A stretch of 64,000 bases of DNA, from the NCBI GenBank assembly GCA_947494975.1, contig CANLXA010000003.1:620001-684000 (forward strand). Reading direction: 5' to 3'. Source of the DNA: an uncultured Roseicyclus sp. Its GTDB lineage: Bacteria; Pseudomonadota; Alphaproteobacteria; Rhodobacterales; Rhodobacteraceae. Numbering within the stretch: the first letter of the stretch is position 1; each line of letters opens with the position of its first letter. The position numbers and the translations under genes were made by a program. Of the stretch, positions 53,608 to 62,586 are shown one piece after another. The notes under the pieces are model-generated. The model had not been told where the DNA came from, searched no databases, and was given only the letters and a program-made list of their open reading frames with translations.

Positions 53608-54689
53608 CAGACCGCGCCTGACATGTCGAGATCTTCCCATTTGCGGCTGGCGGTCGATGCAATCACGGCATCAAGCACCATCTGGTTGCGCAGCCCGTCG
53701 ACGAAACTCGCCCCGCGGCGCAATCCACAATCCTCGGTGATCGCCGCGCAAAGCTCCTGCAAGGCGGCGGTGACGGAGACGTTCCAGATCCCCTTGTTGA
53801 GCCCCTCCAGCGACGCGTTCGGATCTTCCACACTGATATCGTTGAAACTTTCGCCTGCCTTGGCGAAATAAAGTTTCTCGTCCGAGTTGCTTAGCGTGAT
53901 CGTGCCCTTGGTCCCGAACACCTGTGTCTCGTTGCCCATATTCGCCGCCGCCACGCCGCTCATGAACACCTGCGCCAAGGCACCCGACTGCATCTCCAGC
54001 GTCATATGCGAGAGGTCATCTGCGGTCGCTGTCCAAGCCTCGCCGGTATTCTTGCACACCCGGTCCGGCACGATTGTCAGGGCCTGCCCGATGACGGAGG
54101 CTGGTTCCCCCAACCACCAACGCAGCATGTCGACCTGATGCGAACCATTGGCCCCCAATCGCCCGCCGCCCATGGACGCGTCCGACCACCAATCCCCCTT
54201 GGGACGCGACGCCGGGTCGGCCCATGACGCGCCGATATTGGTGATGTTGACGTGCCGGATCTCACCCAACTCCCCGCCATGGATCAGCTCTGCAATGCGC
54301 GCGCGGGTCGGGTTGAACCGCAATTCGTGGTCGATCATGTGCAGCCGGTTGGCCTTGCGCGCGGCATCCAGCATCTGTCGCGCTTCGCCGGCATTCATTG
54401 CCGTGGGCTTCTCGCACAGAACATGCGCGCCGCGGGCAATGGCGGCCAGCGTCATCGGTGCGTGCATCACGGTGGGCGTCGCGATGCAAACAAGATCAAG
54501 TCGATGATCTTCCAGCATCTTTTCCCAGTCGCCGTAGACGGCGGTGATCCCATAAGGCTCCGCCGCGGCCTGCGCGCTTTCCAATCGGCCAGACGCCAGG
54601 GCGACAACCTTGGCGCCCGGAACATGGGCGAAGGCGGGAAGATACGCATCGCGCGCAAAGCTTGCGCCGATAATGCCGACATTGATCAT
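53607..54689 (-). CDS. Gfo/Idh/MocA family oxidoreductase, first paralogue
   Basis: A 360-residue NAD(P)-dependent oxidoreductase: N-terminal Rossmann domain (VGIIGASFARDAYLPAF), the EKP motif LCEKPTAMNAGEA, the active-site HQVDM region. Family members oxidise sugars, inositols or reduce imines. Overlaps the second paralogue by ATGA and the SDR by TGATG. Confidence 0.92.
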   Translation of the reverse strand: MINVGIIGASFARDAYLPAFAHVPGAKVVALASGRLESAQAAAEPYGITAVYGDWEKMLEDHRLDLVCIATPTVMHAPMTLAAIARGAHVLCEKPTAMNAGEARQMLDAARKANRLHMIDHELRFNPTRARIAELIHGGELGEIRHVNITNIGASWADPASRPKGDWWSDASMGGGRLGANGSHQVDMLRWWLGEPASVIGQALTIVPDRVCKNTGEAWTATADDLSHMTLEMQSGALAQVFMSGVAAANMGNETQVFGTKGTITLSNSDEKLYFAKAGESFNDISVEDPNASLEGLNKGIWNVSVTAALQELCAAITEDCGLRRGASFVDGLRNQMVLDAVIASTASRKWEDLDMSGAV

Positions 54690-55723
54690 AGGGTCTCCTT
54701 CACGGATGAAAGCTGGCGCACTTCGTCGATCTCGACCGTCGCGCGGCGGGCGGAGGCCAGGATGCAGGCCTCCAGCATGTAGAGCGATTGCAAGTGGTCG
54801 CGCCCGGTGCATTCCGGCGGCCCGGTGCCTCGGCACGTGGCGACGAAGCTGCGCAGGAGCGACGCGGCATCGGTGATCCATGGCACATGGTCGGGCAAGG
54901 AAACCGGCGTCAATTCTGGCTCCATCCGTTTGGCCCACGCCAGATCGCCGAACATGGCGCGCTGCACCACGATCCCTTCGGATCCATCGGTGCGCCAGTT
55001 GAAATTCATCGGTTCGTGGCCAGCCTGCCACGTGCCCTGATAGGTCACGCTCATCCCACCCTCGAACGCGATCAGGGCGGACACGTTGGTGTCGCCCGCA
55101 TACATCGTCCAACTCGGGTTGAACGTATGGGCCTGAACATACAGCGGCTCCGCCCGGTAGACATGGCGCAGCAGGTCGAAATGGTGGATCGATTGTTCCC
55201 ACAGCATCGGGTGATCCATCGTCAACGGGTAGGAATTGAGCCAGTCCTGCGTACCATCACGCCAGCGCTCATAAATGAAACGCCCAAATTCGGGGGTACC
55301 AATGGCGCCCTGGTCGAGCAGTTGGCGCATGGCGCGTGTGACACCCACGTAGCGAAAGTTCAGACCGATGATCAGATGCACGCCCGCATCTTCGGCCATC
55401 TCGACGAAACGGGTGGCTGTGGTGACGTTATCGGAAAGTGGCTTTTCCGCCAGGATCGCAAGGCCCGCTTTACACGCGGTCTCGATCTGCGCCTCTCGCC
55501 CGCCCGGCGGTGTGGCGAGAAGGACGGCGTCGGCATCCGTGCCCACGACATCCGCCAGGCTCTCGCCGATGGGAAGGTTGGGAAACCGCTCGGACGCTGC
55601 CGCGCGCGCCTTGGGATCGGGATCGCAGAGCGCCACGATTTGAACGTCGGGATTGGCGCTCACCACCGCGATCCACGTCCGCGCGCGGGCGCCGAGGCCC
55701 ACGATGATCAGGCGCAGGGGCAT
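54686..55723 (-). CDS. Gfo/Idh/MocA family oxidoreductase, second paralogue
   Basis: A 345-residue family member: Rossmann start LIIVGLGARARTW, EKP motif AEKPLSDNVTTA, and active-site region WEQSIHHFDLLRH. Sequence differs clearly from the neighbouring paralogue, so the two probably act on different intermediates or as a heteromeric pair. The ATG at 55723 overlaps the epimerase stop as TGATG; the longer frame lies inside that gene. Confidence 0.92.
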   Translation of the reverse strand: MPLRLIIVGLGARARTWIAVVSANPDVQIVALCDPDPKARAAASERFPNLPIGESLADVVGTDADAVLLATPPGGREAQIETACKAGLAILAEKPLSDNVTTATRFVEMAEDAGVHLIIGLNFRYVGVTRAMRQLLDQGAIGTPEFGRFIYERWRDGTQDWLNSYPLTMDHPMLWEQSIHHFDLLRHVYRAEPLYVQAHTFNPSWTMYAGDTNVSALIAFEGGMSVTYQGTWQAGHEPMNFNWRTDGSEGIVVQRAMFGDLAWAKRMEPELTPVSLPDHVPWITDAASLLRSFVATCRGTGPPECTGRDHLQSLYMLEACILASARRATVEIDEVRQLSSVKETL

Positions 55724-56658
55724 CACGGGGTGGCCTCCACCGGGATCAACGCATCCAATATCGCGCTGGGTTGGGTCCAGGTGATGGCGTCGAAGGCACT
55801 GGCGGGACCGCTCGCCATGGGCGGGCGGACCAGCGTGTGGGGCGGCGAGGACAGACGGAGGGTTGTGCCGGGGATGCGCTCCGCCACGGCCCGGGCCAAG
55901 ACAAGGTCGCTGATGATCGGCGGCGATCCCGCATGCAGAACACGAGGGCCGTTTGGTCGGATCGTCGGAAGAAGCGAAACGATTCCTCCGGCCAGATCCG
56001 GCAACCACGACCATTCGCGCTCCGCCCCCGGCGTCTGGACATGGATCACGCCACCGGAGCGCGCCTCCGCCATCATGCGAGAGATCAGGCAAAGAACCTG
56101 CCGCGTTTCGCGCACCGCCTCATGGGGCCCGACAATGTTACCAAGGCGCAGGGACAGCGTGGCAAACCCCGGCTCCGCCGCGGCTTTGGTCAGGGTCTCC
56201 CCCACCTGTTTCGCCACGCAATAGGCGCAGGTGGCCGATGGGATTGTCGCTTCGGTGAAGCGCCCATCTGGCGCGGGCGCGTCATCCGCGTTGAAGACGC
56301 CCATCGAGCTAAGGAACAGGAACCGCGCCGCGCCGGTGTTCCGAGCAAAGGCCAGTGTTGCCGTCAGCATCTCGACATTGCGTCGGATATGCTCGGCGCG
56401 CGTCAGTCCAAGACGGTCAGGCGAGGCAGTGATCGCGGCGCCGTGAATGACGGCGGAGGGCGCGCCAAGGTCGGCGTCGGCCATCGAGGTTTCCAGCTTG
56501 CCTTCAACAAGGCGGATGCCCGCCAGCCGCGCCCGGGTGGGCCCATCAAACTGCTGATCCAATGCAACGACCCGGTGACCCGCATCACGCAGGGCCACGG
56601 CGATTTCGGAACAAACAAAGCCGCCTGCACCGGTAACGAGAATGGCCCCATCGCTCAT
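55723..56658 (-). CDS. NAD-dependent epimerase/dehydratase family protein
   Basis: A 311-residue extended SDR. The cofactor motif reads GAGGFVCSE: the third Gly of GxxGxxG is Cys. The catalytic Ser in FLFLSSMGVFN and Tyr-x3-Lys in YCVAK are present. Members act on nucleotide sugars or sugar acids. It overlaps the AllA-like gene stop (ATGA) and the next oxidoreductase start. Confidence 0.9.
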   Translation of the reverse strand: MSDGAILVTGAGGFVCSEIAVALRDAGHRVVALDQQFDGPTRARLAGIRLVEGKLETSMADADLGAPSAVIHGAAITASPDRLGLTRAEHIRRNVEMLTATLAFARNTGAARFLFLSSMGVFNADDAPAPDGRFTEATIPSATCAYCVAKQVGETLTKAAAEPGFATLSLRLGNIVGPHEAVRETRQVLCLISRMMAEARSGGVIHVQTPGAEREWSWLPDLAGGIVSLLPTIRPNGPRVLHAGSPPIISDLVLARAVAERIPGTTLRLSSPPHTLVRPPMASGPASAFDAITWTQPSAILDALIPVEATP

Positions 56659-57167
56659 GGCAGCGCCGCCCCAACCCCTGAATTGGCCGGATCATGCAAG
56701 ATCAAGGGCGCAATCGTGCGAAATTCATCGTCCTGCACCGGTCCGCCGCGCCACATCAGAACCGCGAAATGGCCGGGCCGGTCGAACACCGTGGCCCCCA
56801 AATGCCAGATGCCGGGATGGAAGATCACGCCCATCGTTCCCGGCATCAGGAAGCCGAGCGCCTGATCCAGCATCGGCTCCCCCGCCACGTCCGACGGCAT
56901 CACCATCACCGCATACCGAACGACATCAATTGGAAAGAAGCACTGGGCCGCATGGGGGTGCCGCTCGATCCCCGTCACCTCAAGGGGGAGGTTTTGCGGG
57001 TTCACGTGATTCACATGCAGGACCGGCGCGCTGGCCTCGTTCCTTGCCTGAAGCGCGTCGCTGAAAAACCGGCGTGTTCCCGGCGCATCGGGGGGCATGA
57101 CCAACTGGCCGTAAGGCGCAAACGCCTCTGGATCCGGAGCTTGAAGGGCGACGGATAAGCCCGTCAT
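56655..57167 (-). CDS. Ureidoglycolate lyase-like protein (AllA family)
   Basis: A 170-residue cupin-fold protein of the AllA family, which splits ureidoglycolate into glyoxylate and urea. Recognisable are PYGQLVMPPD, HPHAAQCFFPID and FHPGIWHLGATVFDRPG. AllA homologues also occur outside purine degradation, and no allantoicase or uricase is present, so the true substrate may be another hydroxy-ureido or sugar-acid compound. ATGA-coupled to the PuuE-like gene upstream. Confidence 0.84.
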   Translation of the reverse strand: MTGLSVALQAPDPEAFAPYGQLVMPPDAPGTRRFFSDALQARNEASAPVLHVNHVNPQNLPLEVTGIERHPHAAQCFFPIDVVRYAVMVMPSDVAGEPMLDQALGFLMPGTMGVIFHPGIWHLGATVFDRPGHFAVLMWRGGPVQDDEFRTIAPLILHDPANSGVGAALP

Positions 57168-58075
57168 CCGCCACGCCCCGGCGGCTGTGCCTCACGCCAG
57201 AAATCCGCGATCTGATCACGCCCGCAGATCCAGACGTCTGACCGTCCGGCGATGTGGTCCAGGAACCGCATCAGCCCGGCCAACCGCCCCGGATGGCCGA
57301 TAATCCGCGAATGTAATCCGATGGACATCATTCGCGTTCTGGTCTGTGCCTCGGCGGCCAGAACATCGAACCCGTCGATCAGGAACTCGCCGAAATCCCG
57401 GCCCGAAAACACATCGCCCGACAGGAACTTGGCGTCGTTGTTGACCATCGTATAGGGCACCACCAGATGGGCGTTTCCGTCTACCTCGGTCCAGTAGGGC
57501 AGATCGTCGTTATAGGCGTCGCTATCATAATCAAAGCCGCCATGGGCCACGATCAGGCCACGCGTGGCGGTGGAGGCGGAATAACGGCAATACCAGCCGC
57601 GCGGTGCCCGACCGATGGTTTGTGTCAGGCTGTCATAGGCCTGCGCGATCTGCTCGGCTTCGGTTTCTGGGGTAAGGTGGTAATGCTCCACCCAGCGGTA
57701 TCCGTGGGCGCAGATATCCCAATCCGTCTCCGCAATGGCCTGAGCAATCTGGGGGGTGCGCTCCAGCGCAAGGGCACTGGCGAAAACCGTCATCGGCAGG
57801 TCACGCGACCGGAACAGATCATGGATCCGCCAGAGCCCCACGCGACTGCCATATTCGTACATCGATTCCGCGGCCAGATCGCGAGCGCCTTGTGGAACCC
57901 GGGAGGCGCGCACCTCACTCAGCGCGGATTCCGAGCGCCCGTCCCCGTCGCCAACGGAATATTCGGAGCCTTCTTCGACATTCAGCACGAAGTTTACGGC
58001 CAGACCCGCACCGTTGGGCCACCGGATATCAGGCGGATTGGCCCCATAACCCGCAAGATCGCGCAGCCGGTTCAT
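57164..58075 (-). CDS. Polysaccharide deacetylase family protein, PuuE (allantoinase)-like
   Basis: A 303-residue NodB-fold protein resembling the metal-independent allantoinase PuuE: VNFVLNVEEGSEYSV, DICAHGYRWVEH, and the long GWYCRYSASTATRGLI region. PuuE-type enzymes open cyclic ureides; relatives deacylate sugars. Together with the AllA-like protein it suggests a ureide ring or formamide bond in the substrate. No signal peptide, so cytoplasmic. Confidence 0.83.
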   Translation of the reverse strand: MNRLRDLAGYGANPPDIRWPNGAGLAVNFVLNVEEGSEYSVGDGDGRSESALSEVRASRVPQGARDLAAESMYEYGSRVGLWRIHDLFRSRDLPMTVFASALALERTPQIAQAIAETDWDICAHGYRWVEHYHLTPETEAEQIAQAYDSLTQTIGRAPRGWYCRYSASTATRGLIVAHGGFDYDSDAYNDDLPYWTEVDGNAHLVVPYTMVNNDAKFLSGDVFSGRDFGEFLIDGFDVLAAEAQTRTRMMSIGLHSRIIGHPGRLAGLMRFLDHIAGRSDVWICGRDQIADFWREAQPPGRGG

Positions 58076-58102
58076 GGGTGCGGCCCTTGCATGGTGCCGG
58101 GC

Positions 58103-59101
58103 CTACGCACGCGGCCCCTCGACCTTGTTGAAGAAGCAGCACCAATCGCCCCGGTTCACATTGGGCAACGCCCGCAGGCCGAAGAACATGCCATCGGCAG
58201 GCGCATGAAGCTCGGCCACCTGATCCCCGAAGATGTTGATGATGCTGGCGATCTTGTCGCCCCTCTTCATCATGGTCAGGAAATCCACGCCCGGCTCCGG
58301 CAGGAAAATCCCGGATGCGGGCGCAAGCAGCGCCTCTTGCTGCCCCTTCGTGGCGTCGTCCGGATAGGTCGCGGTGCCGTCCAGCATATCGTAATGGTAG
58401 CAGATGTTCAGGATCGACTTGGCCAGTTCTTCCCCCACGTAGCGGAACCGCTCGGGTGAGGTGTAGGACCGCCCACCAAGCTCGACCGTGATCCCCACCT
58501 TACCCGCATTGTTCATCGCGGCCATTGGACTGCCGGACTTGGTGAAGTTGGACATGATGCAGCCCCAGCCGTCGCCCATCGCCTTGGCCAGTTCCACGCT
58601 TTCGGGGCGTTCATCCACGAAGATCGCTTTGTCCAGGAAGGAATGCGCGCCGCCCGAATGGATGGAGATCTCCAGATCCGCCACATCCTTCATCGCCTGC
58701 CAATGGGCATCACAAACCCGGTCGGAGAAATAGCCATCGGGCTTGCCGGGATAGATCCGGTTCATGTCATAGGTAAACGTATCCAGCGGGTTGCCCCGTT
58801 CGGCGGCTGAAAACGCCAGTGGATTGACGCAAGGCACCATGACGACCGCGCCACGTAGCTTGGCCGGGTCGATCTGTCTGGCCGCCAGCGCACAGGCCAA
58901 CGGGCCTTCGGGCTCGTCCCCGTGGATCGCGGCATTCACCCAGAATGTCGGCCCCGCACCCGCGCCGTTTATCACAACCACCGGGATCTCCACCTTCACA
59001 CCGCCCGCCAGATCGCCCGCCGGGATCGCACCGCGCACCATCTCGCCGGGTTTGGCGGTGGCCGTGCCGACCGTTACGTTGTCACCGTCAGACGTGCTCA
59101 T
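58103..59101 (-). CDS. Succinylglutamate desuccinylase/aspartoacylase family protein
   Basis: A 332-residue zinc hydrolase of the AstE/AspA family. Zinc ligands are His and Glu in AAIHGDEPEGP and His in SIHSGGAH; the catalytic Glu is likely in GITVELGG. A C-terminal biotinyl-lipoyl-like strand domain follows (LLAPASGIFLPEPGV). It removes an acyl group from an N-acyl amino acid. Relatives include DoeB of ectoine degradation, but the other Doe genes are not here. Overlaps the VOC gene by 4 bases. Confidence 0.9.
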   Translation of the reverse strand: MSTSDGDNVTVGTATAKPGEMVRGAIPAGDLAGGVKVEIPVVVINGAGAGPTFWVNAAIHGDEPEGPLACALAARQIDPAKLRGAVVMVPCVNPLAFSAAERGNPLDTFTYDMNRIYPGKPDGYFSDRVCDAHWQAMKDVADLEISIHSGGAHSFLDKAIFVDERPESVELAKAMGDGWGCIMSNFTKSGSPMAAMNNAGKVGITVELGGRSYTSPERFRYVGEELAKSILNICYHYDMLDGTATYPDDATKGQQEALLAPASGIFLPEPGVDFLTMMKRGDKIASIINIFGDQVAELHAPADGMFFGLRALPNVNRGDWCCFFNKVEGPRA

Positions 59102-59589
59102 ACCGCTTCCGCCCCCGATTTCTCGTAGGCCGCCAGCTGCTCGGGTGTATAGACCTGCATGAATTCGATCTCGATCCCACCCGCGTCATTGTCGAGGAAC
59201 GCGACCCAGCCTTCGGGATGGGCGTGGGAGCCGGTTTTCTTGCATGCCTTGCACTCACGCAACGATGCGCCCTGCGCCTGCGCATGGGCCAGCGCATCGT
59301 CGATGTTGTCGACCTCGTAACAGATGTGGTGCAGCCCCTCGGCGCCCCGCTCCTTGATCCAGGCGTCAAACCGACCGCCTTCTTCGGTCGATTGGCAAAG
59401 CTGGTACTCGATCCCGCCAAGATAGAAGAGCGCGACCTTGTTACCGGATTTGGGGAAATGGGTGATTTCGGTGTCGGCGGGCACGTGCAGGAACTTGGCA
59501 TAGGCCTCCAGCGCCTTTTCCGCATCGCTGACGGCAAAGGCCATGTGCTTGATGCTTTTGACGTTCGGATTATCGGATTTCACATTCAT
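59098..59589 (-). CDS. VOC (glyoxalase/dioxygenase superfamily) protein
   Basis: A 163-residue vicinal-oxygen-chelate protein with two modules (IKHMAFAVSDAEKALEAYAKFL; GLHHICYEVDNIDDALAHA; IEIEFMQ). The metal ligands His and Glu are at the expected places, and the shape resembles methylmalonyl-CoA epimerase. GAGGAC precedes the ATG at 59589. It lies 10 bases after the aminotransferase stop, within the operon. Confidence 0.88.
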   Translation of the reverse strand: MNVKSDNPNVKSIKHMAFAVSDAEKALEAYAKFLHVPADTEITHFPKSGNKVALFYLGGIEYQLCQSTEEGGRFDAWIKERGAEGLHHICYEVDNIDDALAHAQAQGASLRECKACKKTGSHAHPEGWVAFLDNDAGGIEIEFMQVYTPEQLAAYEKSGAEAV

Positions 59590-59599
59590 CTTGCGGTCC

Positions 59600-60811
59600 T
59601 CATTCAGCGGGTTGGCTGTGCTCGGCGCGGAAGCTCTCCACCACACCTGCCATGCGTTGCATTGCAATCTTGATCCGGTCCACCGGCTGCGTCATCGACA
59701 TGCGCACGAAATCATCGGTGTGATCCCCGTAAATCGTGCCGGGATACATCATCACCCGGCCCTCGGCCAAAAGCCGTTCGCAAAAGGCGCCGGCGGTGAT
59801 GCCAAGGCCAAGCGACGCCACATTGGCATAGACGTAAAACGCGCCCTGCGGTTCGGCATAGCCCATGCCCATCGCGTCTAGCCCTTCGCAGATCGCGCGG
59901 CGCCTGGCATCGTAGGTCTGGCGCATATCCTCCACACATTCCTGGCTGCCGGTCATGGCGGCAAGCGCGGCATGCTGGCTGACGGCAGCGGTGGAGATGG
60001 CGAAGGCGTGGTTGACCTCCGACATCGGCATGATCAGCTCGCGCGGCCCGGCCAGATACCCGATGCGCCAGCCGGTCATCGCGTATGCCTTGGAAAAGCC
60101 GCTGAGCGTGATCGTGCGCTCCTTCATATCCGGCAGGGACGCGACCGGCAGCACGGTATTGTTGCCGAAGGTCAGGCGCGCGTAGATCTCGTCGGAAATC
60201 ACGATCAGGTCGTGTTTCTTGGCCAGTTCCGCAATCTTGCGCACCTCGTCCGGTGGGGTCACCGTGCCGGTCGGATTATTAGGATTAATCAGAACCAGTA
60301 TTTTGGATTTTTCGGTTATATGCGCTTCAACCATCTCTGCCGTCAGCGTGAAGTTGGTCGCCATCGTCATCGGCACCTTGCGGACCACCGCATCGGACAT
60401 TTCGGCGGCCTGCTGATAGGGATTGTAGCCCGGGCACGGCACGATGATCTCATCACCGGGATTCAGCAGGGACAGCGCGATGATGAACATGCCCTGCTGC
60501 CCGCCAGGGGTAATCATGATCTCATCTTTGGCGTAATCCGCGCCGCCATAGGTGCGGATATTCTCGGCAATCGCCTCACGCAGCGGCTCGATGCCCAAGG
60601 GGTGCGTGTAGTGCGTCGCCCCGTTGGCCAGCGCCTCCTGCCCCGCCTTGATGATATGATCCGGCGTATCCAGATCCGGATCCCCCCGGCCCAGTTTGAT
60701 CACGTCATCCAACCCATTGGCGATGTCGAGCATCTTGGTGATCAGCCCGCCATCGGAGAGCTTCACCCGGCTGGCAAGGCGGGGATCGAGCTTGGGGTCG
60801 GTGTCATTCAT
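59600..60811 (-). CDS. Class I aminotransferase
   Basis: A 403-residue fold-type I PLP enzyme of the aspartate aminotransferase subgroup. The PLP Lys is in SGFSKAYAMTGWRIGY; NPNNPTGTV and SDEIYARLTF are typical. It likely moves an amino group from a released amino acid to 2-oxoglutarate. The ATG at 60811 has GGAGG upstream. The gene lies 31 bases after the M32 peptidase. Confidence 0.92.
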   Translation of the reverse strand: MNDTDPKLDPRLASRVKLSDGGLITKMLDIANGLDDVIKLGRGDPDLDTPDHIIKAGQEALANGATHYTHPLGIEPLREAIAENIRTYGGADYAKDEIMITPGGQQGMFIIALSLLNPGDEIIVPCPGYNPYQQAAEMSDAVVRKVPMTMATNFTLTAEMVEAHITEKSKILVLINPNNPTGTVTPPDEVRKIAELAKKHDLIVISDEIYARLTFGNNTVLPVASLPDMKERTITLSGFSKAYAMTGWRIGYLAGPRELIMPMSEVNHAFAISTAAVSQHAALAAMTGSQECVEDMRQTYDARRRAICEGLDAMGMGYAEPQGAFYVYANVASLGLGITAGAFCERLLAEGRVMMYPGTIYGDHTDDFVRMSMTQPVDRIKIAMQRMAGVVESFRAEHSQPAE

Positions 60812-60842
60812 TCGGTATCCTCCGGAAGCCAAAGGCGTGCGG

Positions 60843-62369
60843 TCACGCGAGGGCGTAGATGTCAGAAAACTTGTCGGTCAGATGCGTGATATACGGCTCG
60901 GGATCGAGCGGGCGACCAGTTGCGTTTTCCAGCAGCTCATCGCGGGAGAAGCGGCGGCCATGTTGGGCCACCTTGTCGGTCAGCCAATCCCGCAGGGGTG
61001 TGTAATCGGCGCCGTCAAGCGCGGTCTGAATCCCGGGGTTTTCCGCCGTGGCGGTGGAGAACAATTGCGCGGCCATGATGTTGCCGATCGTGTAATTGCA
61101 GAACGTCCCGATCTGCCCCGACGACCAATGCACATCCTGCAATACGCCGTTCGCATCGTCGGGCACGTCGACGCCGAGATAGTCTTTCATCGCGGCATTC
61201 CACGCCTCCGGCAGGTCCGCGACCTCCAGCGAGCCGTCAACCAGTTTCGCCTCCAGCTCGCATCGCAGCATGATGTGGAAATCATAGGTCAGCTCGTCGG
61301 CTTCCACTCGGATGAAGGATGGCTCGGAGCGATTCACGGCGCGGTAGAATTCCTCGTCACTTACGTCATCCAGCGTGCCGGGATAGGCGGCCCTGATGTC
61401 ACTCATATGGTTGGCCCAAAATGCGTGGGACCGGCCCACATGGTTTTCCCACAGGCGCGATTGCGATTCGTGCGCACCAAAACTGACCCCGCCCACGGCG
61501 TAGAGGCTGATCAGATCGGTCGCGAGCGGCGTGCGTGTATAGGCGGGGTCGACCCCCTGCTCATACATCGCGTGCCCGGCCTCATGGAGCGCCCCGAAGA
61601 GCGACATCGGCATGTAATTCTTGTTCACCCGCGTGGTGATCCGCACGTCATTGCGGGTGAAGGACACTTCGAACGGATGCACCGTGGTGTCGAGCCGCCC
61701 GCGATCCGTGTCATATCCGATCCGCTTGGCCATATTGAGTGCGAAGTCCATCTGCGCATCCACAGGATAGTCGCGAAACAGGAACTCCGAGCGCGGCTTC
61801 TCCGCCTCGGCAATGGCACGAACCAGCGGGATCATCCCCTCCCGCAGGCGGGCGAACAGCGTTGTCAGGCCTGCATGGGTGGTTCCCGGCTCAAAGCGGT
61901 ACATCAGCGCGTCATAGGGATGCGCGTCGAACCCGATGGCCTGGGCCATCTCGCGGTTGATATCGACCATGGTCGTCAGGGCGGGCGCGAAGATGGAGAA
62001 ATCCGCCTTTTCTCGGGCCTCCGCCCAGACCTCATGCGCCGACGCCCCAAGCTCCGTCTTGCGGCGCAGAAGTTCCGTCGGGATACGTTCGTGATAGGCA
62101 ATCGCCTCGCGCACCTGGGCCACGATGCGCGCCTCGGGGCTGTCTTCGGGCTTGCCGGCAACCTCCGCCTCCGCCCCCTCCAGCGCGCGCTTCATCTCGT
62201 CGGAGCACAGCAGGTTGCGCGCGGCCACAGCCAGGGTCGCCAATTGCTTGGCCCGCGTCTCCGCCCCGCCCTTGGGCATCATGGTACGCGCGTCCCATGA
62301 CAACACCGATCCGGCATTCAGAAAATCGTTCACACGCCCCGTGGCTTCAATCAATCCGGCATAGCTCAT
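60843..62369 (-). CDS. M32 family carboxypeptidase
   Basis: A 508-residue carboxypeptidase Taq-type metalloenzyme. The zinc motif HEAGH is in GALHEAGHAMYEQG, and the family motifs HPFEVSF and DVRITTR precede it. M32 enzymes trim C-terminal residues with broad specificity. It is the first gene of the twelve-gene operon; the ATG at 62369 has GGGAGAA upstream, and an ATG at 62393 is the alternative. Confidence 0.93.
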   Translation of the reverse strand: MSYAGLIEATGRVNDFLNAGSVLSWDARTMMPKGGAETRAKQLATLAVAARNLLCSDEMKRALEGAEAEVAGKPEDSPEARIVAQVREAIAYHERIPTELLRRKTELGASAHEVWAEAREKADFSIFAPALTTMVDINREMAQAIGFDAHPYDALMYRFEPGTTHAGLTTLFARLREGMIPLVRAIAEAEKPRSEFLFRDYPVDAQMDFALNMAKRIGYDTDRGRLDTTVHPFEVSFTRNDVRITTRVNKNYMPMSLFGALHEAGHAMYEQGVDPAYTRTPLATDLISLYAVGGVSFGAHESQSRLWENHVGRSHAFWANHMSDIRAAYPGTLDDVSDEEFYRAVNRSEPSFIRVEADELTYDFHIMLRCELEAKLVDGSLEVADLPEAWNAAMKDYLGVDVPDDANGVLQDVHWSSGQIGTFCNYTIGNIMAAQLFSTATAENPGIQTALDGADYTPLRDWLTDKVAQHGRRFSRDELLENATGRPLDPEPYITHLTDKFSDIYALA

Positions 62370-62476
62370 CGGTGGGCGTTCTCCCTTGAACATGTAGGGC
62401 GGTCTGCAGGGCTTCGGGGGAAGCCGGCAGGCTCGGCGCAGGGCGCTTGACTATCCATTTCGCTCGTGTATCCCAT

Positions 62477-62505
62477 TTGGACAAGCGCAATGTCGACAAT
62501 ATACT
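62477..62505 (+). promoter_or_regulatory. Promoter and palindrome in front of the DUF4438 genes
   Basis: TTGGAC (62477-62482) and TATACT (62500-62505) with 17-base spacing form a near-consensus promoter pointing to the DUF4438 pair. The palindrome TGTCGACA (62491-62498) sits in the spacer and fits the TGTNNACA form bound by FadR-type GntR regulators, so repression here is plausible. The same region must hold the leftward promoter of the twelve-gene operon, which I could not define. Confidence 0.55.
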
Positions 62506-62586
62506 GATGGCAAGGAAGCCATCGGGAGTCAAACCAAAACATTGCCTCTTTTCTGTCGCTTCTGCCTCGAAAGGATGCGCCGCCCG

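Noticed and set aside
58103-59101. Calling the AspA/AstE-like gene doeB of ectoine degradation
   Set aside because: No DoeA, DoeC or DoeD homologue is present nearby, so the family name is as far as the evidence goes.
59098-59589. Assigning the VOC gene as methylmalonyl-CoA epimerase
   Set aside because: The shape is similar but no propionyl-CoA pathway gene is near, and the operon context is peptide/acyl-amino-acid catabolism.
49856-62369. Splitting the block into separate allantoin and peptide operons
   Set aside because: No internal promoter-sized gap exists; the largest junction is 31 bases.
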